Positions 35,801-46,790 of a DNA stretch of 64,000 nt are shown here, one piece after another. A program made the position numbers and the translations under genes. Under the pieces are notes generated by a model. The model saw nothing but the letters and a program-made list of their open reading frames with translations, was not told the DNA's origin and ran no database searches. The stretch's first letter is position 1. Each line of letters starts with the position of its first letter. The stretch is taken from NCBI GenBank assembly GCA_007570785.1, contig ML660201.1, forward strand, positions 42,546,863 through 42,610,862, read 5' to 3'. This DNA is from Antilocapra americana. Its lineage: Eukaryota; Chordata; Mammalia; Artiodactyla; Antilocapridae.

Positions 35801-36724
35801 ACATACTCCAAGTGCAGAATATTCTCCATAGTTGAGGCAGGGCTTCCCCTTGTCCTGATACCCAACAACAGGTGATTAGAGCATCATGGATTCCCTTTAC
35901 AAGGAAGCATATTCTCTTTCCAGGCAAACATCATTTATATGAAAATAACTGCTGCCACCATAAGGATAGATGACACAAAATACCATCTCCAGTGAAGACA
36001 GAGTCCACTTACTCCATGGTCCTCCCACATTCAACAAAACCACTATCAGCCACATCCACAACACGCTGAAAGGACTAACAACTGGAAGGCCATCAGCAGT
36101 GAACACACAGATGTGCTTCCTTTCATTGAATAGATGTGTGCCTGAAAAGCACTTTACATAAGTAGCATTTGTAAATCAAGTTCTTTTGTTTAATTCATAG
36201 AAAATCAACACATTCCTGGCACTACATTTAAACTGAACAGAAGGGTAGAAAGTGGAAAGCAGGCACTTCAATTTCCTGTATATCGCTCTGGAAGTGATCA
36301 GTATATTCAACCATTTATGTGTATCCTTCAAAAACACACACACTCATGCAGTCACTATGTATTTTCCTTTTCATCCTTACCTTTTCCTCTTGTCACATAC
36401 TGGAATATCTTGGAGCCCTATCACCTGCACACACACACAACTACAGTTCTGAGTTTTGGGGTCCCAGAAACAACAACGCCTTCTGAAATGTTAGTGGTTC
36501 TTCTAAGATAAAAGGACACCCTAATCAAATAAGTTTGGGGAAAGCTGTCTGATACTATTAAACAGCTTTCTCTCTGATAGAAACTCCAGTTTCTTGAATA
36601 TCTCATGGACACCATGGACTGTCAAGAGTGACAGGTTTTACACTGCACTTCCTTCCTTTATTTCATTCTAAAACATTTTTTTAAGGACTGTTTACCTAGA
36701 TCCTGTGCAATGTGATCTGTTGGT
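35801..36724. other. Intron sequence, nothing recognised
   Basis: Only short CA runs (36333-36343, 36429-36439) are evident. Confidence 0.5.
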
Positions 36725-37085
36725 GTGATATTCCCAGCCTTGCCCCAGCTCTCAGCTAAATTATTTCCTACCCTTCCTCAGGCATCAGACAAATTCATCT
36801 TCCTCAGGAAAACATCCTCTGACCATGGCCATCCCTCAGCCCTGGTTCACCCATGGCCCAGGCTGAGATACTCTGGGACATACTCTCACTGGACCACAGC
36901 CCCCTTCACTTCATTCCTTCTGGTTGCATTAAATGCTCAGTGGTGTGATTGGTCCCCATCTGCCTTACTGCTGGTCTATAAACGTCACGAGAGCATGGGT
37001 AGTGTCGGAACATTCATCACCACCCATAATGCCTAATGTCTGCAACACCAGACGTGCTCTATGAATGTCTATTAAATAAATACAT
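36725..37085 (+). mobile_element. L2 LINE 3' region
   Basis: L2-like sequence: cctcaggaaaacatcctctg, ttcacttcattccttctggt, ggtctataaacgtcacgaga, gacgtgctctatgaatgtct, attaaataaa at the end. Confidence 0.6.
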
Positions 37086-37639
37086 GATAGTGGTGGCCCT
37101 AGAATCCAACTCTGTGAATGCCAGTCCAGTCCCTACAGGGGAAGAATTCGCTTCTCCTAACCTACTGCAATGACCATCCTGCTGAGGCAAAGAGCCTTTT
37201 TGCATGTTGAACTGCTATTTCCTTGGTCACTGCTCTCTTATGTATTTTGGTACCGCAGGTTTGCAGGATTAAATGTGGAACTGCCTCATATCTGGCAGAA
37301 ATATCATCAACACATGAGCCATTGGGATGCATTGATATTCTGATGCAGAATTTGCTTTATATTTTTAAAAAGACTTCCTGCTGCAACATTTATTCTGATC
37401 ACGGGGAGAGACTGAGAATTTATGCAAAATAAGATGAGTTTATTATGATAGATTTTCACGCAGTGGGAAGAAAATAGCACTGTTTGGCAAAAACAGGGCT
37501 TTCCATTTGCCTCACATAAGAAGTGTGCGTGTAAGCAGGTCTGACACAGCTATTTCAACACTCAGGCACAGCCACAGGGCAGTGGATACAGTAGTGGCAT
37601 GAAGGACAGTCTAAACAAGCAAGGTATCCAGGCGGGGCT

Positions 37640-37790
37640 ACAGTCAGTGTGGGGGATGCAGTGCTGACTTTCCTGTTTTATGAGATGAGTCATGATAAGC
37701 AAGTCTCTTAGCCTCAGTTTTCTCATCTGTAAAATTGGAATAACAATTGTTTCTACTTTACTGAGTTGTAGGCAGAAGTGTATTATATTA
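37640..37790 (+). mobile_element. MIR SINE
   Basis: The core reads gataagcaagtctcttagcc, tcagttttctcatctgtaaa, attggaataacaattgtttc. Confidence 0.75.
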
Positions 37791-40424
37791 GATCATGCTG
37801 TGCTTACAAGTCATAAACACCACCTAAGTGTTACCTAGAGAAAGGAAACAGAGAAAGGGATATAGGTGGACTAATACACAAGTGAGTGTCTCCAAGGACA
37901 ATGTCTGGTGTGTTCTGGATAGAAGAGTCCATAAGCTTGGAGCTAGGAAGAGAGGAAAGAAAATGAGAAGTGAAAAGGAAGATTTCCTTTACTCCCTCTC
38001 TCCCCTACAAGAGGAGGCCCGCCAAACAGCTGAGGCCCTCAGACACTTCTGAGAGCCCTGGGTCCCACACAGAAGGAAAGCAAACGGTGCTATTTTCAAC
38101 GCTACGGCATTCAACTGGCAATACCACCAAGGATCTCAGCAGCTGAGCAGCAGGGCATGAACACAAAGAGCTATCCCCATCTCAATCCAATCACGATGAT
38201 ATCCATCACAGTGATGATATCAAGGATTCGCTGCCCGCAGAAGACATTCATGGGCTTCCTGTGCCCAGGCACCTCTAGCCTCCACACTACTTTCTGTCCA
38301 TGGAGTTTCTTAGTATACAACTCCAGTGATAAAAGACTTTCTAACGTGCAGGAGAAAAAAGAATGCTAACTTTGTTCATTATCATAGACACTCTCGGGCA
38401 CAGGCTATGCCACTGTGGGCTTTTCACTTATAACAGGACTAACAAAGGTGGCTCTTAGTAAGCTCTTACCACACAGGTGGGAAGTCAGGCTCAGAGCCTG
38501 AAATGCTTTTCCCCAGTCCACTGAACAGGCACTCACAGAAGTTGGAAGCAAGTCCAAGCCTGCCACACTCCAGCGCCTCCATGATGGTTCTGGAAAGAGC
38601 CTGGAGACAAACCAGGACAGGGATGATGGGGACTATACAGGTCAGTACTAGGGTGAAAGGGGACCAAACAGACAGGAAAGTGTTAGAGAGAGTCTTAGGT
38701 GGGAGGTATAAACTCCTTCCCATTTGCTTTTCAGGAAACTATCGACCAGCACCAAAAGTCATACAGTTAAGTTTCACCCCATTTAACACGCTAGACCTGA
38801 CTCTAGAATGGAGTGTGTGAGATTGGTTTTGGAATTCTCCCACAGGAGGTTCTGGAGCATGGCAATCCTTACTTGCTGACTGCAACACACTGGGTAGTGG
38901 TGAGATACTATAGCTAAAATGCTCAGTGCGGAACATGCCTCTCAATAAGTAATCAGCTCATTAACTCCACTCATTCACTCATTCAACAAGTGCAACATCT
39001 GTGTTGAACATAAGCCTAAGGAGATGGCACAGTGAGCTAAAGGACATCCTTCTTTCACTAACACCACCTCTGAGATAATCAGGATTAGAAAGACCCCACC
39101 TACCTGTACACGTGTACACGTATACACATCTTTTCAGACCTGTTTGTGCTATGCACACACACAAATAGTCAGAACAGTCAAGAAACTGCCAAAAGAACAT
39201 GAACTCAGTCACCACCCAAATGGTGAATTTTAAGACAAAGAAAGTTATTTTGTGACATAAAAATATAATTCCAAACCAGAAGAGAAAAACAATGAATACT
39301 TTCAGATGACAATTGAGGAGTTACTTCAGTAGCATCATCTTCTGTGTATCTGGTCAAACACTCTTGTTATGCTCGCACTGATGACACAGGGTTGGGAACA
39401 TTCATTTGGCATGCAGGGGCGCACAGATGCCAAAGGGCCAAGGGATGGTGAAGGATCTAAATGCCCTTCTCTCGAATGAAGCAGTGTGTGTAGTGTATGT
39501 CTGATCCTCTCATCATGATTCTTATGGCCACAGGACCATCACATAGAGTTAGTGCTGGCAACAGATGTAAAAGCAGGAGTCTAGCCTACTCCAAAAACTC
39601 AGCTCTGAATTCCAAGGAGAAAACAAACAATTTAGGAGTCCATATTTGTTTTTGACAGCCTGGAGTCACTTTCCCTTTCTTTCTCTCTCCCTCTCCCTCT
39701 CTCTATCTCTCTGTCTTTCTCTCTCTCTCACACATACAAGCAAAGGGAAAAGAAACAAAAAAGAAAGAAATTTTAAACATAGCTTTTAAAAAAGGTTCAT
39801 AAGCCTTCTTGCACATCAAATTTCTCCTAGAAAACATCTTAATGATTTCTGTGTAAATGAATCAGAAACATATGGATTAAATATCCCTTAAAATATACAC
39901 ATGTAATTAAGGGGGAAAGTGCTGGGCGAAATGCATTTTGCATTTTATCAAACCCAACATTTGAAAAACAGGTTGAGACATCTGACAAATGCAAACCCAG
40001 CAATCCTGCTCATCCCTACGGCAGCCCTGGACCCATGTCCACTGGGCGAGACCTTCCCCTTTCCTGGGCTTTTCAGAAGAACCTACTGGATTGTAACAGA
40101 CAAGTTGGTTTCTCATACTCTGCAGTGACATTTATGGGTCTCCCTTTTCCTGGATGTATGTTCATTTTCAGGGGCCAGGCCCCCCATAAAGGAGTGCTTA
40201 CAGTCCACGATGGCCTGACTGGGCAATCGCCTGGGATGTCCAGACAAGAAGAGCCTTGTCCTGCCATTCACACCTCACCCCATCTCTGCCAGCCAATGAC
40301 TCTCTCCCAGGCTCTCTATCACCAGTGGAGGAAAGGGAATCGAGACAGAGCTATTTCCAGCTTTTTTTCTTCATCTGTGCAAGAACCAAGTGAGAAGTTT
40401 TTCTAAATTGCTCCTTTCATTCAT
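37791..40424. other. Intron sequence, mostly unrecognised
   Basis: Apart from the TC tract at 39668-39732, I see no repeat or gene. Confidence 0.5.
39668..39732 (+). repeat. (TC)n-rich low-complexity tract
   Basis: An imperfect CT microsatellite with ccctct and tatctct interruptions ends in a short CA run. Confidence 0.9.
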
Positions 40425-40555
40425 TTGCTCACCTGGAAATAAGTATTTATTGAGAACCTACTAGGTGCAAGGTACCATGCTGGGGCAGGAAAGTCATCAG
40501 AGAATAATACAGAGAAGGTCCCTGCCCTGGTGGAGCTGATGCTTTTGCTGGAGGC
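40425..40555 (+). repeat. Ancient interspersed repeat, family not named (copy 4)
   Basis: The short copy reads gtatttattgagaacctact, aggtgcaaggtaccatgctg, ggtccctgccctggtggagc, tgatgc. Same family as 11355, 14378 and 26340. Confidence 0.5.
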
Positions 40556-40589
40556 TCATTATCTGGTGGCTCAGATCCAAGGGCTTGCA

Positions 40590-41210
40590 TCTTCACCAAC
40601 CAGTCTGGGCTGCACACCATTCATCTCCCTTAGGCCTTCTCCAAACCAGGCCCTGAACTCCTCCTCCTCTCCCTTATTCCCTCTTCCTTTGTGTCTGAGC
40701 CTAGTATTCCTCTGCAGACCTCTTCCCATAAAAGCTCTCAACCATAGTTTACCTGCCCCACAGTTTCCACAAGCTTCTGATGACTTTCACAGCCTCTCAC
40801 TACCTAGCCAGCCCTTACAGGCCCCATAGCCCAAACCCAGTGGACACCACACGTTCTCACTGTTAGTGTTCCAGTCCCCCCACCTGCTCTCCACCCTAAC
40901 ACCTGCTCACTGTTTACTTCTTGTGCTATACACACTTCCCTCTGAACCCTGCCCTGCCTGCCTAACTCCTTCTTCTGCACCGCTTCTCAGGGAGGCCCTT
41001 CTTGAAGCTGCAGGCCCAGGCCCAGCCCCTGCTACAAGTCACTGAGTATCATATTCTGCCTTGCATTTACCTGATCATGACTTGTTCAGCATCCATTTCT
41101 CCCCTCTGCTCAAGGAGCAGGGCCCACGACTAGCTTAGTTGTAGACATATCTCTAGAGCTCAGCACAGTCAACACTTGATGAATGAACGGAAATAAAAGA
41201 ATGAATGAGT
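40590..41210 (+). mobile_element. L2 LINE 3' region
   Basis: A CT-rich L2 body (ctcagggaggcccttcttga, catttacctgatcatgactt) is followed by the tail: ctcaaggagcagggcccacg, gagctcagcacagtcaacac, ttgatgaatgaacgg and a gaatgaatgag run. Confidence 0.65.
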
Positions 41211-41490
41211 AGATGAGCAAATACTTACAGGCAATATTCTGCCTGTCCTCCCTGCTACATCCCACTTTCTCACCCAAACAGATGGCCAGAACCTTTGTAT
41301 TTCTTGCATCAAGGTATATGCAGGGCTGATATGCAGATACTAAGTGAGTCAGCACCTCTCCACAGCTCACATGGGGACCTTAGCTCACTGCAGCATGATA
41401 CTGGGTATCATGGAAAGAAGAGGAGGCCTGGCCAGGGAAGGGTCTAGGATCTCATTACAGGGAGCAGGGCCCAGGAAGAATCTGAGCTTC

Positions 41491-41504
41491 AGAAAGAAGG
41501 CTGG
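41491..41504 (+). repeat. Left target-site duplication of L1
   Basis: AGAAAGAAGGCTGG here is repeated exactly at 42835-42848, flanking the L1 at 41505-42834. Confidence 0.85.
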
Positions 41505-42834
41505 GAAAACTGGACAGCCACTTGTAAAAGAATGAAACTAGAACACTTTCTAACACCATACACAAAAATAAACTCAAAATGGATCAAAGATCTAAGCATA
41601 AGACCAGAAACTATAAAACTCCTAGAGGATAACATAGGCAAAACACTCTCCAACATAAACCAAAGCAGGATCTTCTATGACCCACCTCCCAGAATATTGG
41701 AAATAAAAGCACAAATAAACAAATGAGACCTAATTAAAATTAAAAGCTTCTGCACAACAAAGGAAACTATAAGCAAGGTGAAAATGCAGCCTTCAGAATG
41801 GGAGAAAATAATAGCCAGTGAAGCAACGGACAAACAATTAATCTCAAAAAATATACAAGCAACTCCTGCAGCTCCATCCCAGAAAAATAAACGACCCAAT
41901 CAAAAAGTGGACCAAAGAACTTAACAGACATTTCTCCAAAGAAGACATAAAAATGGCTAACAAACACATGAAAAGATGCTCAACATCACTCCTTATCAGA
42001 GAAATGCAAATCAAAACCACAATGAGGTACCACTTTACACCAGTCAAAATGGCTGCCATCCAAAAGTCTACAAGCAATAAATGCTGGAGAGGATGTGGAG
42101 AAAAGGGAACCCTCTTACACTGTTGGTGGGAATGCAAACTAATACAGCCACTATGGAGAACAGTGTGGAGATTCCTTACAAAACTGCAAATAGACCTGCC
42201 ATATGACCCAGCAATCCCACTGCTGGGCATACACACCGAGGAAACCAGAATTGAAAGAGACACATGTACCCCAATGTTCATTGCCGCACTGTTTACAATA
42301 GCCAGGACATGGAAGCAACCTAGATGTCCATCAACAGATGAATGGATAAGAAAGCTGTGGTACATATACACAATGGAACATTACTCAGCCATTAAAAAGA
42401 ATTCATTTGAATCAGTTCTACTCAGGTGGACGGAACTGGAGCCTATTATCCAGAGTGAAGTAAACCAGAAGGAAAAACAAAAATACAGTATACTAAAGCA
42501 TATATATGGAATTTAGAAAGATGGTAACGAGAACCCTGCATGCGAGACAGCAAAAGAAACGAAGATGTATAGAACAGTTTTGTGGACTCTGTGGGAGAGG
42601 GCAAGGGTGGGATGATATGGGAGAATGACATTGAAACATGTTAATTATCATATGTGAAATCAATCGCCAGCCCAGGTTTGATGCTCAGGGCTGGGGCACC
42701 GGGATGACCCAGAAAGAGAAATTGGGAGGGAGGAGGGAGGGGTTTCTGGAAGGGGAACATATGTATACCCGTGGCAGATTCATGTCAGTGTATGGCAAAA
42801 CCAACACAATAAAGAAAATTTAAAAAAAAAAGAA
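41505..42834 (+). mobile_element. 5'-truncated L1 (L1_BT-like), 1.3 kb, with target duplication
   Basis: The element starts in the C-terminal part of ORF2 (gaaaactggacagccacttg) and runs through the 3' UTR to an A-rich tail (aataaagaaaatttaaaaaa). It is flanked by a 14-bp exact direct repeat. ORF2 sequence appears first at 41532-41726, where a TGA ends the frame at a usual Trp codon. After a frameshift in an A run near 41849 it resumes at 41953-42516, which reads uninterrupted to the natural ORF2 end (HIYGI-stop). The 3' UTR contains a G-rich block at 42725-42745. The copy cannot move by itself. It is among the least diverged L1 pieces in the window and lies antisense to the host gene. Confidence 0.95.
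41953..42516 (+). pseudogene. L1 ORF2 C-terminal remnant
   Basis: The 187 codons carry the C-terminal hallmarks of L1 ORF2 protein: a cysteine-containing stretch [18 protein letters not shown], then [30 protein letters not shown], and EHYSAIKKN. Endonuclease and reverse transcriptase domains are absent because the element is 5'-truncated, so this is a dead fragment of a LINE gene, not a host protein. Confidence 0.93.
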
Positions 42835-42848
42835 AGAAAGAAGGCTGG
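42835..42848 (+). repeat. Right target-site duplication of L1
   Basis: AGAAAGAAGGCTGG follows the A-rich L1 tail and equals 41491-41504. Confidence 0.85.
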
Positions 42849-43494
42849 TGATGGGTCCAGAATTGCAGTTTCTCAGCCTGGGCAAAAGTTCCTCATTCCC
42901 AAAGTGTCTCAGAAGTAACTGAGCTCCAGATTCCTTTGAGAATAAGTCCTTATCCTCTTAGAGCTCATGCTCAGAGAGGAAGCCAAGTAAGGTGAACTCC
43001 TCATCAGAAAATCCAGGTCCACCTTGGCATGGATCTTTCTATCTATGGGACTTGGCCTCCCTGACTTTTAGTTTCTTCATCTGAAAAAGGGAGATGAGAA
43101 AATCATTTAACTTCCCTCGTGGGGCTGCAGAGGGAAGAAAATGAGGTCAAGGTGGTAAAATGATACCATAGTTTAAACCTGTTAACTTCTAAAATTTGCA
43201 TTTTCCTATATTCAGCCTAAAATTGCTGGGGGAAAAATGTTACCATCTTTGCTTCTTTTCTGCTTGAGTGTAAAACACTGACATGCTAGAGGATTCTTTC
43301 CCTCCCCTCTCACCTCCAGCCAAATTATAGAATCTTTTGTGTATGATGTTATCTATGGGCACATTTTTAAGCTATCACCTTTTTTTTTTCACTTTTATTA
43401 TGTCTTTCCTCTGTCTCCATAGCATCATGGTTATACCACAGTATGGGGAAGAGGGGGCCAAAAAGCAAAATGGGATAAGAAAATGCAAGAATAA
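42849..43494. other. Intron sequence, nothing recognised
   Basis: Short interval between the L1 and the Bov-tA. A stretch at 43060-43160 is weakly MIR-like, but I do not call it. Confidence 0.45.
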
Positions 43495-43705
43495 AGTGAA
43501 AGTGTAAGTCGCTCAGTTGTGGCAGACTCTTTGTGATCCCATGAACTGTAGACCCCAGGCTCCTCCGTCCATGGACTTCTCCAGGCAAGAATACTGGAGT
43601 AGGTAGCCATTCCCTTCTTCAGGGGATCTTCTCAACCCAGGAATCGAACCCATGTCTCCTGCATTGCAGGCAGATTCTTTACTATCTGAGTTGCCAGGGA
43701 AATCC
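43495..43705 (-). mobile_element. Bov-tA SINE
   Basis: The antisense copy reads gtaagtcgctcagttgtggc, gcaagaatactggagtaggt, cctgcattgcaggcagattc, then gagttgccagggaaatcc. It sits about 110 bp upstream of the BovB flanking repeat. Confidence 0.93.
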
Positions 43706-43812
43706 AATAAAAAAGGAGAAAACCCCTCAAACAACACAGAATCACAGAAACTACCCAATCATGTTCTTCAGCAAACACACGAGAAGATACAAGCAGACAT
43801 TTATGATCAAAA

Positions 43813-43890
43813 TTTGGCCTATTTCCAGTTTTTGGATCTCAACCACTTTAAAATAAAAATATTTGGAAGCCAAAGTATTGCCTTTTTCTT
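43813..43890 (+). repeat. Left copy of 78-bp direct repeat flanking BovB
   Basis: The sequence aligns without gaps to 46223-46300 (offset 2,410 bp) with 7 mismatches in 78 bp, including an identical run cctatttccagtttttggat. The BovB element begins at its right edge, so it is best read as an unusually long target-site duplication. Confidence 0.85.
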
Positions 43891-46222
43891 GGAGTACAAA
43901 ATGAAGCAAGGCAAAGGCTAACAAAGCTTTGCCAAGAGAACACACTGGTCATAGCAAACACCCTCTTCCAACAACACAAGAGATGACTCGACACATGCAC
44001 ATTACCAGATAATTAATACTGAAATTTGATTATATTCTTTACAGCCAAGATGGAGAAGCACTATACACTCAGCATAAACGAAACCGGGAGCTGACTGTGG
44101 CTAAGATCATGAACTCCTTATTGCCAAATTCAGACTTAAATTGAAGAAATCAGGGAAAACCACTAGACCATTCAGGTATGACCTAAATCAAATCCCTTAT
44201 GATTATACAGTGGAAGTGAAAAATAGATTCAAGGGATTAGATCTGACAGAGTGCCTGAAGAACTATGGACGGAGGTTTGTGACATGGAGGCAGTGATCAA
44301 GACCATCCCTAAGAAATGAAATGCAAAAAGGCAAAATGGTTGTCTGAGGAGGACTCACAAATAGCTGAGAAAAGATGAGAGGCTAAAGGCAAAGGAGAAA
44401 AGGAAAGACACAGTCATCTGAATGCAGAGTTCCAAAGAATAGCAAGGAGAGGTAAGAAAGTCTTCCTCAGTGATCAATGCAAAGAAATAGAGGAAAACAA
44501 CAGAATGAGAAAGACTAGAGATCTAGTCAAGAAAATTAGAGATACCAAGGGCATATTTCATGCAGAGATGGGCACAATAAAGGAAAGAAATGCTATGGAC
44601 CTAACAGAAGCAGAAGATGTTAAGAAAAGGTGACAAGAAAACACAGAAGAATTATACAAAAAAGATCATAAAGACCCAGATAACCACGATGGTGTGATCA
44701 TTCACCTAGAGCCAGACATCCTGGAATGCGAAGTCAAGTGGGCCTTAGAAAGCATCACTATGAACAAAGCTAGTGAAGGTAATGGAATTCCAGTTGAGCT
44801 ATTTCAAATCATAAAAGATGGTGCTGTTAAAGTGCTACAATCAGTATGTCAGAAAATTTGGAAAACTCAGCAGTGGCCACAGGACTATAAAAGGTCAGTT
44901 TTCATTCCAACCCCAAAGAAAGGTAATGCCAAAGAATGTTCAAGCTACTGCACAATTGCACTCAACTCTCATGCTAGCAAAGTAACGCTGAAAATTCTCC
45001 AAGCAAGGATTCAACAGTACATGAACCGAGAACCTCCAGATGTTCAAGTTGGATTTAGAAAAGGCAGAGGAACCAGAGATCAAATTGCCAGCATCCGTTG
45101 GATCATAGAAACAGCAAGAGAATTCCAGAAGAACATCTACTTCTGCTTTACTGACTACACCAAAGCCTTCAACTGTGTGGATCACAACCTGATGCTTCAA
45201 GATATGTGACTACCAGACTACGTAACCGGTCTTCTGAGAATTTTGTATGCAGGTCAAGAAGCAACAGTTAGAACTAAACATAGAACAATGGACTGGTTCC
45301 AAATTGGGAAAGGAGTATGCCAAGGTGTATATTGTCACTCTGCTTATTTAACTTACATACAGAGTACAATATGAGAAATGCTGGGCTGGATCAAGCACAA
45401 GCCAGAATCAAGATTGCCGGGAGAAATATCAATAACCTCAAGTAGGCAGATGACACAATCCTTATGGCAGAAAGTGAAGAACTAAATAGCCTCTTGATAA
45501 AAGTGAAAGAGGAGAGTGAAAAGCTGGCTTAAAACACAACATTCAAAAAATTAAGATCATCGCATCTGGTCCCTTCACTTCACAGCAAATAGATGGGGAA
45601 ACAATGGAAATAGTGAGAGACTTTATTTTCTTGGGGTCCAAAATCACTGCAGATGGTGACTGCAGCCATGGAATTAAAAGATGCTTGCTCTTTAGAAGAA
45701 AAGTTATGACCAACCTAAACAGCATATTAAAAAGCAGAGACATTACTTGACCAACCAAGGTCCATCTAATCAAAGCTATGGTTTTTCCAGTAGTCATGTA
45801 TGGATATGAGAGTTGGACTAGAAAGAGAGCTGAGGACCAAAGAATTGATGCTTTTGAACTGTGGTGTTGGAGAAGACTCTTGAGAGTCCGTTGGACTGCA
45901 GGGAGATCAAACCAGTCAATCCCAAAGAAAATCAGCCCTGAATATTCACTGGAAGAACTCATGCTGAAGCTGAAGCTCCAATATTTTGGCCACCTGATGG
46001 GAAAAACTGACTCACTAGAAAAAGACCATGATTCTGGGAACGACTGAAGGAAGGAGGAGAAGGGGATGCGATAGGATGAGATGGTTGGATGGCATCACTG
46101 ACTCAATGGACATGAGTTTGAGCAAGCCCCAGGAGTTAACGATGGACAGGGAAGCCTGGTGTGCTGCAATCCATGGGGTCGCAAAGAGTTGGACACAACT
46201 GAGTAACTAAACCTAACTGAAC
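43891..46222 (+). mobile_element. BovB (RTE-clade) LINE, ~2.3 kb, 5'-truncated
   Basis: The element runs from ggagtacaaaatgaagcaag to the BovB terminus (ggacacaactgagtaactaa, acctaactgaac). It includes most of the single BovB ORF, broken by several stops and frameshifts: an RT-domain piece at 44694-45209, a TAG within the reverse transcriptase active-site block at about 45443, and C-terminal pieces at 45778-46210. Full-length BovB is about 3.2 kb, so roughly the first 0.9 kb is missing. It lies antisense to the host gene, and a 78-bp direct repeat flanks it. Confidence 0.95.
44694..45209 (+). pseudogene. BovB reverse transcriptase remnant
   Basis: This 171-codon open segment covers the start of the BovB reverse transcriptase domain: GIPVELFQIIKDG, QWPQDYKRSVFIPTPKKGNA, FRKGRGTRDQIASIRWI, and FTDYTKAFNCVDHN. 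The last block is the first catalytic motif, and the residue at the usual catalytic aspartate reads Asn (AFN). The segment ends in a TGA after LMLQDM, short of the rest of the domain. It is a relic, neither functional nor a host gene. Confidence 0.92.
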
Positions 46223-46300
46223 TTTGACCTATTTCCAGTTTTTGGATTTCAACCACTTTAAAATAAAAATATTTGGGAGCCAGAGTATTACCTTTTCCCT
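46223..46300 (+). repeat. Right copy of 78-bp direct repeat flanking BovB
   Basis: It starts immediately after the BovB 3' terminus and matches 43813-43890 at about 91% identity; similarity stops sharply at 46301. Confidence 0.85.
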
Positions 46301-46669
46301 TTATAGACACCCTTGAGAAAAATGGCTCACAGACTTGCAGCCTAGACACTGGGGTCACGTGTAGTCCAGAGAGGATACAGTTAATGAAAATGCTAGGTTC
46401 TGATCCTGCCTCTACCAGCTGGGGAACCTGTGACCTTTTCTTACTCCCTCTTAGTTCAAGTTCTTCCTTTCTTAATCATAACTGCTTACAATCAAACAAG
46501 CTAGTATAGTGATAATCACAGCAGAAAGCACTGGCCTTTATCAGATACACTCTCTTCCTGTGCTATTTGACTGCAACACCATGGCCTGGGTCTTATTTCC
46601 CCTCTAGCAGGTGACAATAGACAAGGTCAGTGGGCTAGCCACTACACCCCTACCTGCACAAGCATTATT

Positions 46670-46790
46670 CTTACCTCATTTGTGATTATTCTATAAGGTC
46701 AGTACTGTTATGACACCCATTTAACAGTTAAGGATGCTGAGGACTGGAGGAAGAGAAACTTGCCTAAGCTCAAGTACTGGGTGGCCTTCT
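46670..46790 (-). mobile_element. MIR SINE, antisense
   Basis: Antisense MIR motifs: cccatttaacagttaaggat, gctgaggactggaggaagag, aaacttgcctaagctcaagt. Confidence 0.55.

Noticed and set aside
41844..42371. 175-codon minus-strand ORF
   Set aside because: It is the antisense shadow of the L1 ORF2 C-terminal region.
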